Positions 1-5,257 of a stretch of DNA of 7,646 nucleotides are shown here, piece after piece. The stretch comes from Chloroflexota bacterium (GTDB lineage Bacteria; Chloroflexota; Dehalococcoidia; Dehalococcoidales; JAHJRU01): positions 1 through 7,646 of the forward strand of contig JAHJRU010000063.1 of NCBI GenBank assembly GCA_018830745.1, read 5' to 3'. Within the stretch, counting starts at the first letter, position 1. The number at the start of each line of letters is the position of its first letter. Position numbers and translations under genes: made by a program. A model generated the notes under the pieces. The model had not been told where the DNA came from and searched no databases. It was given only the letters and a program-made list of their open reading frames with translations.

Positions 1-684
1 CTTTATGTTTTCAGTTATGGCCCTCTTAACAGCCCTGAAACCTTCCTTGTCAGCCGGCTCTATTACTCCGTCGCCGGAGGCCACTATCCCTTTCAGGCGC
101 TTGGACCCCATGACGGCACCGGCACCTCCCCGGCCAAAAGCGCGGTAGGTATAACCGTCAGCCATGATAGCCGCCAGCACCACCATTTTCTCGCCAGCCG
201 AACCAATAGCCACCGTAGCCGCTTTGTTATACGGCCGACCTCCCATCATCAACTCCTGTGCCCGTCCGACTTCCATGCCCCATAAATCGGCGGCATCAAC
301 AAATGATACATCCCCATTGTTTATCGCCAGATAAACGGGGGAATCGGCAGCACCGACTATATCCAGCGCCCAGAATCCGGCTTTTCTCAACTGATGGCTA
401 AATGTGCCGCTGCTTATAGTGTAGAGGTAAATGTTGGTCAGCGGCGATTTAGTGATGACCGCTGATTTAGCTCCGAAGAACAAATCGGTTCCGCTTCCCG
501 GGCCAGCGGCGAAGATGAGGTGGTTTTCTTCGCTTAAAGGGTCGATGCCAGGGCTAACCCTATTATAAAGGAGGTGTGCCCCCAGCCCCCGGCCACCGAT
601 ATACTTCCTCAGTATGTCGCCCGGCAGCTTTTCAACCTCATAAGACCTGTTGGATAAATCTACCTTTAATATTTGTCCTTCCAT
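1..684 (-). CDS. aor: Aldehyde:ferredoxin oxidoreductase, N-terminal part (cut by window edge)
   Basis: Reading leftward from the ATG at 684, the frame stays open for 228 codons to base 1, so the gene continues outside the window; the family is usually about 600 residues. The visible part matches the AOR N-terminal domain, which binds the bis-pterin tungsten (or molybdenum) cofactor: GGRGLGA at residues 30-36, ENHLIFAAGP at 53-62, ITKSPLT at 77-83, and the strongly conserved GRGGAGAVMGSKRLKGI at 184-200. The Fe-S cysteines and catalytic C-terminal domains lie beyond the edge. The family oxidises aldehydes to acids with ferredoxin in the cytoplasm, and some members run in reverse. The start is supported by GAGGTGAGGAG about 6 bases upstream. 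Oddities: Lys73 and Ile90 stand where the Pyrococcus furiosus enzyme has cofactor-contacting Arg76 and Asn93. The MOT1-type oxyanion transporter lies just upstream on the same strand and could supply the metal. Family assignment is firm; the aldehyde substrate is unknown. Confidence 0.93.
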   Translation of the reverse strand, partial: MEGQILKVDLSNRSYEVEKLPGDILRKYIGGRGLGAHLLYNRVSPGIDPLSEENHLIFAAGPGSGTDLFFGAKSAVITKSPLTNIYLYTISSGTFSHQLRKAGFWALDIVGAADSPVYLAINNGDVSFVDAADLWGMEVGRAQELMMGGRPYNKAATVAIGSAGEKMVVLAAIMADGYTYRAFGRGGAGAVMGSKRLKGIVASGDGVIEPADKEGFRAVKRAITENIK

Positions 685-755
685 AATCTCCTCACCTCAT
701 TGTTTTTAACCATGGTGGCTTTAAACATCTGCTCCACCTGCCTTTAATAAAACTA

Positions 756-784
756 AGTTTAAGTCAGCGCTAATCATGCGTCAA
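756..784 (-). promoter_or_regulatory. Candidate promoter for the AOR gene
   Basis: On the minus strand, TTGACG (779-784) is followed after 17 bases by TAAACT (756-761), a good -35 box and a fair -10 box (4 of 6) at ideal spacing. Transcription would begin near 749 and leave a leader of about 65 bases before the AOR start at 684. The 685-818 gap shows no clear terminator after the MOT1 gene, so AOR may also be read through from upstream. Seen by eye only. Confidence 0.4.
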
Positions 785-818
785 GTCGGCTCGGGTTTCA
801 TATCAATTTGGGAGGTAT

Positions 819-1949
819 CTACGAGCCAGCCATCCAGTCGATATATTTACGTCCCCGTCCAAATCGGCGCATGCCGTGGAATACCAGCAGGGCTACCACA
901 AACCCAATAGCCATATTGGTCAGCAGCGCCAGCACTACGGTAAGCACTATTATAGGAGTTTCATTAAGCTTGATGTCTCTGGCGAACCTGGTGAGCTCGA
1001 TACCTACCAGAAACAGCATGGCACCGATAATGCCCTGGGGAAAGAGAGAGAACAGGGTGGCAATTGAGCCCGCCATGAAGAGGCCCAGGCATATCTCTAT
1101 CAATCCCTCCATAATATTGGTGCCTCCGGTTCTCGCCCCGAAGTAATACTGACCTGCCAGCCCCTGCGAACCGTGGCACATGGGCATTCCGCCAAAGAAA
1201 GGAGCCACCACATTCATAACACCGTGGTTCAACGCCAGTCGTTTCTCAGACACGGGTTTATTCGGAAAGTAATCCTTGATGAGGGCACTGGTAGCAATAA
1301 CCGCATTGGTAGTCGTCAGGGCTACCTGGGCAAAGCCGGCAAGCACCAATCCGGTCCATACCTGCGGTAAACTGAAGAAGGTAACTGGCGGCAGGGCAAA
1401 ACCAAAACGAACTACCCCACCAAGCTCACCCTTTACCCCCACGACCGCAATCCCCAGCACGATAAGGACAACAGCCGCCGGGGCGTATTTGCTTTTGCGC
1501 AGCAGTATCACGATAAGTATGGAAATAATACCCAGTATCCAGCCGGTGGAGACCATCTTGAACCCTTGAATAGCCAGCATTATACCCAGGGCTATCTGAA
1601 TACCCCGCACGGCGCTTCTCGGCGTAATGGCGGCTATTTTCTGAATCAGCCCGGTGAAGCCGAGTATCAGCCATATCACACCGGTGCCAAAGCCCGAAGC
1701 ATAGATTAAAGACGGAGGCCACCTCTGAGAGATGGCTACCGCTGCCAGCACCTTCTTGGGTTCAACAGGCATGGGGAGATGATAGATAATACCGGTGACA
1801 ATATTCGCCAGCCCCATCATCACCAGGAGGCCCGCCGGATTGAGGCCATTGACCGCAAAATAGCCGATAGCCAGCGGGAAAAGGGTGCCAAAATCACCCA
1901 TCGACCCGGCTAACTCGCGCAGGTTAAATTCAAAGTCTCGGATACGCAT
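819..1949 (-). CDS. MOT1-family molybdate/tungstate (SulP-like) transporter
   Basis: This 376-residue, very hydrophobic protein carries the hallmarks of the MOT1 branch related to SulP sulfate transporters (Pfam MFS_MOT1 type): ELAGSMGDFGTLFPLAIG near the N-terminus (12-29), PMPVEPKK (59-66), LTTTNAVIATSALIKDYFP (211-229), and GGMPMCHGSQGLAGQY with FGARTG in the second half (253-275). MOT1 proteins carry molybdate into plant and algal cells; bacterial homologues are often labelled sulfate transporters. The MPMCHG-GLAGQY motif favours MOT1 over true sulfate permeases. Tungstate is an equally plausible cargo here because the next gene on this strand encodes an AOR. Start choice: ATG at 1949 was preferred. 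An in-frame TTG at 1964 would add five residues, but neither site has a well-placed Shine-Dalgarno sequence, and the candidate promoter would leave a leader of only a few bases before the TTG. The protein ends on a short basic tail, RRFGRGRKYIDW. No separate regulator or binding protein is visible. Confidence 0.88.
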   Translation of the reverse strand: MRIRDFEFNLRELAGSMGDFGTLFPLAIGYFAVNGLNPAGLLVMMGLANIVTGIIYHLPMPVEPKKVLAAVAISQRWPPSLIYASGFGTGVIWLILGFTGLIQKIAAITPRSAVRGIQIALGIMLAIQGFKMVSTGWILGIISILIVILLRKSKYAPAAVVLIVLGIAVVGVKGELGGVVRFGFALPPVTFFSLPQVWTGLVLAGFAQVALTTTNAVIATSALIKDYFPNKPVSEKRLALNHGVMNVVAPFFGGMPMCHGSQGLAGQYYFGARTGGTNIMEGLIEICLGLFMAGSIATLFSLFPQGIIGAMLFLVGIELTRFARDIKLNETPIIVLTVVLALLTNMAIGFVVALLVFHGMRRFGRGRKYIDWMAGS

Positions 1950-1976
1950 TAGAACGGAGCACAAAACCCTGTGGCT

Positions 1977-2006
1977 ATACTAACATCAGGGGATTAGGGG
2001 TATCAA
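1977..2006 (-). promoter_or_regulatory. Candidate promoter for the MOT1 transporter gene
   Basis: On the minus strand, TTGATA (2001-2006) lies 18 bases from TAGTAT (1977-1982), giving 5 of 6 and 4 of 6 consensus matches. The start point would fall near 1970, about 20 bases before the ATG at 1949. This short leader would explain the lack of a clear ribosome binding site and argues against the TTG start at 1964. Identified by eye, so moderate to low confidence. Confidence 0.3.
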
Positions 2007-2020
2007 TAGGCAGAACTTTT

Positions 2021-2037
2021 AGGCTGGTTCTCAGCCT
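2021..2037. repeat. Short perfect dyad (AGGCTG-N5-CAGCCT) in the divergent control region
   Basis: AGGCTG (2021-2026) and CAGCCT (2032-2037) form a perfect 6-bp inverted repeat around a 5-base centre. It lies between the two divergently transcribed genes, just upstream of the candidate MOT1 promoter and about 50 bases upstream of the candidate UbiD promoter. No T-run follows on either strand, so a terminator is unlikely. An operator for a dimeric regulator is possible. A 6-bp dyad can arise by chance. Confidence 0.25.
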
Positions 2038-2086
2038 CATAATTTGGCCCTCAAGCCCAAATGTAAGTGGTAATCTCGCAAGATGA

Positions 2087-2115
2087 TTGTATTGTTAATC
2101 AAATGGTGCTAGAAT
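2087..2115 (+). promoter_or_regulatory. Candidate extended -10 promoter for the UbiD-type gene
   Basis: TGCTAGAAT (2107-2115) is an extended -10 element, with TG one base upstream of TAGAAT (5 of 6). A weak -35, TTGTAT (2087-2092), sits exactly 17 bases upstream. The start point near 2122 leaves about 35 bases before the ATG at 2157 and includes the strong ribosome binding site. This places the promoter inside the open frame that extends upstream to 2067, which supports the downstream start. Confidence 0.42.
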
Positions 2116-2138
2116 ACCGTTTTACCAATAGCTCGCAT

Positions 2139-2146
2139 AAGGAGGT
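2139..2146 (+). promoter_or_regulatory. Ribosome binding site that fixes the UbiD start
   Basis: AAGGAGGT, a near-perfect Shine-Dalgarno sequence, lies 10 bases before the ATG at 2157. The reading frame is open upstream to a GTG at 2067, but that site has no comparable signal. The 30 extra residues it would add do not look like a UbiD N-terminus. Confidence 0.75.
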
Positions 2147-2156
2147 TACGGGACAA

Positions 2157-3683
2157 ATGATAGACATTACTACACTGAGGTCCACTCTGAAGGATCTGGA
2201 AAAGAATGATGAGTTACTAATAACCGACACCGAGATAAATCCGGAATTAGAAATGGCAGCTATACAGAAGCACTTCGATGGGGCATTACCCATTATGTTT
2301 AATAACGTCAAGGGTTATCCTAATGGCAGACTATTTACTAACCTGTTTGCTTCTGAGGAGAGGGCTATTCGATTGTTTGGAACGGATGACCCCAGGGCGT
2401 TTAAAAGGAAATGTATTGAGGCGTTGAATCACCCTATCCCGCCCAAGGTGGTAAATGACGCCCCCTGCCAGGAAGTAATCATTGATAAAGACATTGATGT
2501 CTGGCCGGTTATCCCGATGATATCCCATGCGCCGACTGACCCGGGAAGGACCCTGGGTGGCGGCAATACCCTGGTTAGCGGCAGGCATTTCTGGGGAGGC
2601 ACGCATATCAGCTTTAACCGAATGAACTTCCGTACCCGCAATGAGTCCAGCTTCCAGATTTCCCCCGGCTCTCATACTGATATGATAGTCACGGAGTTCT
2701 ATGGGAAAGAAGTGATTCCGATGACCATTAATATGGGTGTACCGCCAGCCTGTACTCTGATGGCCGGTTCAGGTTTTACTTATATGTTGTTACCTAAGGG
2801 TTGTGATGAGCTGGGTGTTGCTGGAGCAATGCAGGGCAGCCCGATAGAAATTGTTAAAGCGAAAACAGTAGATGCTTATGCCATAGCCAACTCCGAGTAC
2901 GTGATTGAGGGTTACCTGGACACAAGTCAGAAGATGTGGGAAAGCCCCTTGGCTGAGAAGGAGCAAAAGCAGGGCGTTTTCCCCTTCCACCCCGAGTGGT
3001 CAGGCTACATGGGAAAGGCATACCGGACGTATAAGTTTGTGGCTACCGCCATCACCCACCGACGTGATAAACCAATTTACTATCCTATGATTGTACATGG
3101 CTACGATGATCACACTATCGATACCCTGGTGAGGTCAGCCTGTTTCCTGGAGCTGGCAGAAAGGATAAGCCCGGGATTCTGTGTTGATACCCACATCCCC
3201 ATGTGCATGCCTGATTGGGGGGGTGTTATCTTTCAGGTTAAAAAGCGCCGCCTGAGAGATGAAGGTTACCAGAAGAACATTTTGAGCGCTGCGCTTTCAG
3301 CATCCTTCGGACTGCGTCTGGCTATCGCTGTAGACACGGATATAGATATCTATAACATGGATGATATTATGTGGGCTATGACAACACGGGTAGATGCCAG
3401 GAGCGATATACTGATTGTTGCCCCGGGTGGGGTTGGGCAGACCTTCCAGCCGGCAGAGAGGTCTTCCGCCGGCGACCGGGACTGGACACAGTCGAATACC
3501 ACCTTCTCCGGCGGTATCGGTCTGGATGCTACCCAATCATTCCGTTTCCAGGATGCCTTTGAACGTGCCCATTATCCCATAGAAAGTGTTGATGTAAAGA
3601 AGTGGTTTTCCGAGGAGCAAATTTCGAGGGTCAGAGCCTTGCAGAGTGAGTATGCCAGGTCGTTGGCCATCAGGGGAACATAA
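2157..3683 (+). CDS. ubiD: UbiD-family prenylated-FMN-dependent (de)carboxylase
   Basis: This 508-residue cytoplasmic enzyme has the normal length for the family. Recognisable UbiD segments are DPRAFKRKCIEALNHPIPP (78-96), DAPCQEVIID (101-110), CDELGVAGAMQGSPIEIVK (216-234), and the C-terminal VDTDIDIYNMDDIMWAMTTR (392-411). Set against A. niger Fdc1 by residue spacing, Arg155 matches Arg173, and Glu262/Glu267 in ESPLAE match the catalytic pair Glu277/Glu282. His173 and Glu218 match metal ligands His191 and Glu233. The Asn168 position is His150 here, which is unusual. About 10-12 extra residues follow the catalytic pair (268-280). The family removes or adds CO2 on aromatic or alpha,beta-unsaturated acids using prenyl-FMN made by UbiX; no ubiX is visible here. 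A role in quinone synthesis is less likely than aromatic or unsaturated acid metabolism, because an importer operon follows and AOR lies nearby. Start fixed by AAGGAGGT at 2139. The gene is divergent from the MOT1 gene. Confidence 0.93.
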   Translation: MIDITTLRSTLKDLEKNDELLITDTEINPELEMAAIQKHFDGALPIMFNNVKGYPNGRLFTNLFASEERAIRLFGTDDPRAFKRKCIEALNHPIPPKVVNDAPCQEVIIDKDIDVWPVIPMISHAPTDPGRTLGGGNTLVSGRHFWGGTHISFNRMNFRTRNESSFQISPGSHTDMIVTEFYGKEVIPMTINMGVPPACTLMAGSGFTYMLLPKGCDELGVAGAMQGSPIEIVKAKTVDAYAIANSEYVIEGYLDTSQKMWESPLAEKEQKQGVFPFHPEWSGYMGKAYRTYKFVATAITHRRDKPIYYPMIVHGYDDHTIDTLVRSACFLELAERISPGFCVDTHIPMCMPDWGGVIFQVKKRRLRDEGYQKNILSAALSASFGLRLAIAVDTDIDIYNMDDIMWAMTTRVDARSDILIVAPGGVGQTFQPAERSSAGDRDWTQSNTTFSGGIGLDATQSFRFQDAFERAHYPIESVDVKKWFSEEQISRVRALQSEYARSLAIRGT

Positions 3684-3955
3684 AAAACATGAGATTTCCG
3701 GCTGTGCCAATACGTATGATTGACAAAGGCCTTATTATGTGATAAAAAATGGGAATTCTAGCCCGAGTGGCGCGAGAGAAGATTGGAAGTAAGCCTGAAA
3801 AGGACTGGAGCCAATAGCTATTCAGAGGGCAACATGATGAAGCGCTGGAAGAACCATGAACAGAGGCCAGATAGATAAATATTGTCAAGTAAAGGGGGTG
3901 ATATGAGATAGTACATTACAATATTAATGACCTAAACCTTATTTGGAGGTCCAAG
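3684..3955. other. Gap between the UbiD-type gene and the importer operon
   Basis: This 272-bp gap separates the decarboxylase from the importer operon. It contains a promoter candidate (3720-3748). No clear hairpin terminator was seen after the UbiD stop codon. The plus-strand frame starting at 3689 reads as short stretches between stops: 17 residues from 3689, 22 from 3749 (MGILARVAREKIGSKPEKDW...), then a few more. None has a good ribosome binding site, and they may be chance or a decayed gene. A TACAAT box at 3917-3922 could be a second -10 close to the binding-protein gene, but it lacks a -35. Confidence 0.5.
3720..3748 (+). promoter_or_regulatory. Candidate promoter for the importer operon
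   Basis: TTGACA (3720-3725) is a perfect -35 box, followed after 17 bases by TAAAAA (3743-3748, 4 of 6); an overlapping GATAAA preceded by TG is an alternative -10. Transcription from near 3755 would give a leader of about 200 bases before the binding-protein start at 3956, long enough to hold a regulatory RNA or control element, although no known riboswitch was recognised in it. Confidence 0.42.
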
Positions 3956-5143
3956 ATGAACTGTAAAAAGATTTTAATACTGGTTAGCAGCATGTGCCTG
4001 GTTTTAATACTGGCCGCGCTGCCTTTTGTGTCCAGCTGTACTAAACCAGCACCGGCGCCAGCAGGCGAGCCGATAAAAATGGGCGCCCTGCTTCCATTCA
4101 CCGGGCCGTTTGCTGACTATGGCTCGTTTCTAAAGGAGGGTCTGGAGTGGCGTTTAGACGAGGCTAACTATCAGATTGCCGGCAGACCGATAGAGCTTAT
4201 CATTGAGGACAGTGCCAGTGATACCTCTCTGTCCCTGGAAAAGACCAAAAAACTGGTAGACGTGGACAAGGTTAGTATCGTTATCGGCCCACTCCACTCC
4301 GGGGTTTTCCTGGGGCTATCACCTTATCTCTCGGAGAATAAAATCCTTCAGGTAGGCCTGATGACCAAGCCGCTCCCGTCAGGGACGTTTGACAGCTACG
4401 TAAACCCGTTTGGCACACTCTACTCGGATGGGGTGCCGCTGGGCTGGTATGCCTATGACCAACTGGGTGTCCGCACGATTACCACTATAGGTAGCGACTA
4501 TGTGGCTGGAAAGAGTTTCGTAAATGGGGCGGCGGATACGTTTAAAGGGAAAGGTGGTACTGTGGTCCAGCAACAATGGGCGGCCGCCGGTACCACAGAT
4601 TTCGGCCCCTTTTTGACCGCCATGAAAGATGCTGACGCAGTAGTGACCTGGCTCGGGTCGGCAGAGCAGGTGCGTTTTGTGAAGCAATACCACGAATTCG
4701 GGAAAAAGATGCCCATCTTGATGGTTTCCGCCGACCAGGTGAGGTCGGTGGATATGGTGTCACTCGGTGACACCATATTGGGTTCAATCGGGTCAGTGAC
4801 CTACGCTTCGCGTCTTGATAACCCGGCCAATAAAAAGTTTGTAAAAGCCTTTAAGGCCAGGTTTGGTAAAGACCGAAACCCGGAAAGAGATGTATACGCC
4901 GCTTACGCAGCGGTTTCTTTGGTGCTAGATGGGTTAGCGGCTACGGGGGGTGATACCACATTGGCGAAACTACGTCCAGCCATACTTGGGCTCAATTTGG
5001 ATTATCCACAAGGTTCTGTTTCCTTGCACCCTTCCGGCCATGCCATCTATGACCGCTACATTGTCGAAGCCAAGCTGATAGACGGAAAGTATCTGTGGGA
5101 TGTTATTCATACGTATCCCAAGGTGACTGATCCAAGACTTTAA
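3956..5143 (+). CDS. Liv-type ABC importer substrate-binding lipoprotein
   Basis: This 395-residue binding protein belongs to the branched-chain-amino-acid-type (HAAT) family, Peripla_BP_6/LivK type. The N-terminus is a lipoprotein signal: Lys4-Lys5, a hydrophobic core (6-24), then the lipobox VSSC with lipidated Cys28. A flexible Pro/Ala linker (31-36) follows, as expected for a protein tethered outside the cytoplasmic membrane. The mature domain opens with IKMGALLPFTGPFADYG (40-56) and continues with LIIEDSASD (81-89) and VSIVIGPLHSG (106-116), typical lobe-1 strands of this fold. Homologues bind branched amino acids, amides, urea or aromatic acids; the ligand cannot be read from sequence, and the neighbouring UbiD-type gene makes an aromatic or unsaturated carboxylate plausible. 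GGAGG lies 6 bases before the ATG. A strong stem-loop directly follows the stop codon, and the permease and ATPase genes lie downstream on the same strand. Confidence 0.93.
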   Translation: MNCKKILILVSSMCLVLILAALPFVSSCTKPAPAPAGEPIKMGALLPFTGPFADYGSFLKEGLEWRLDEANYQIAGRPIELIIEDSASDTSLSLEKTKKLVDVDKVSIVIGPLHSGVFLGLSPYLSENKILQVGLMTKPLPSGTFDSYVNPFGTLYSDGVPLGWYAYDQLGVRTITTIGSDYVAGKSFVNGAADTFKGKGGTVVQQQWAAAGTTDFGPFLTAMKDADAVVTWLGSAEQVRFVKQYHEFGKKMPILMVSADQVRSVDMVSLGDTILGSIGSVTYASRLDNPANKKFVKAFKARFGKDRNPERDVYAAYAAVSLVLDGLAATGGDTTLAKLRPAILGLNLDYPQGSVSLHPSGHAIYDRYIVEAKLIDGKYLWDVIHTYPKVTDPRL

Positions 5144-5149
5144 CAGCTA

Positions 5150-5183
5150 GTGGCAGGTTAGGGCCAAATCCCTAACCTGCCAC
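5150..5183 (+). promoter_or_regulatory. Perfect 14-bp intercistronic stem-loop after the binding-protein gene
   Basis: GTGGCAGGTTAGGG (5150-5163) and CCCTAACCTGCCAC (5170-5183) are exact inverse complements around a 6-base loop, beginning 7 bases after the stop codon. No T-run follows (next bases CACTCTGG), so it is not a classic intrinsic terminator. In an ABC importer operon such a structure fits 3'-end protection or partial termination, which would give more binding protein than permease. The structure is certain from the bases; the role is inferred. Confidence 0.8.
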
Positions 5184-5192
5184 CACTCTGGT

Positions 5193-5221
5193 TTGGTGCC
5201 GATGTATCTGTCCCCTATAAT
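5193..5221 (+). promoter_or_regulatory. Candidate internal promoter before the permease genes
   Basis: A perfect TATAAT (5216-5221) lies 17 bases after TTGGTG (5193-5198, 3 of 6). The start point near 5228 would give a leader of about 30 bases to the ATG at 5258. It lies just after the stem-loop, so permease and ATPase genes could be transcribed independently of the binding-protein gene. A 6-bp inverted repeat, TGGTGC (5194-5199) and GCACCA (5236-5241), flanks the -10 box and could be an operator or chance. Confidence 0.4.
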
Positions 5222-5242
5222 TATGGGATAAATACGCACCAT

Positions 5243-5247
5243 AGGAG
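5243..5247 (+). promoter_or_regulatory. Ribosome binding site deciding the first permease start
   Basis: AGGAG ends only one base before the ATG at 5249, too close for initiation there, but lies 10 bases before the in-frame ATG at 5258. The second ATG is therefore preferred, giving a protein that begins MEFLVLSTLNG, normal for this permease family. Confidence 0.5.
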
Positions 5248-5257
5248 TATGGGGGTA

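Noticed and set aside
808..1146. 112-codon plus-strand frame opposite the MOT1 gene
   Set aside because: Antisense to a gene with strong family motifs; composition is that of a reverse-strand shadow.
1950..1964. TTG start for the MOT1 transporter at 1964
   Set aside because: The only purine-rich run lies 2 bases away, too close, and the candidate promoter would start within a few bases of it. The ATG at 1949 gives the usual family N-terminus. The call is not certain.
2067..2156. Upstream extension of the UbiD frame to a GTG at 2067
   Set aside because: No ribosome binding site there, while AAGGAGGT precedes the ATG at 2157. A promoter candidate lies inside the extension, and the 30 added residues do not resemble a UbiD N-terminus.
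3670..3888. 72-codon minus-strand frame across the UbiD-importer gap
   Set aside because: No ribosome binding site, overlaps the UbiD 3' end, and the predicted protein has no recognisable feature.
3972..4013. Direct repeat of TTTTAATACTGG (3972-3983 and 4002-4013), 30 bases apart in the lipoprotein signal peptide
   Set aside because: Both copies encode Leu/Ile stretches of the hydrophobic core, and the flanks differ. Repeated use of the same codons explains it.
5150..5183. Classic rho-independent terminator ending the binding-protein transcript
   Set aside because: The stem is perfect but no T-run follows, and the downstream genes clearly belong to the same importer. It is reported as a stem-loop of uncertain role.
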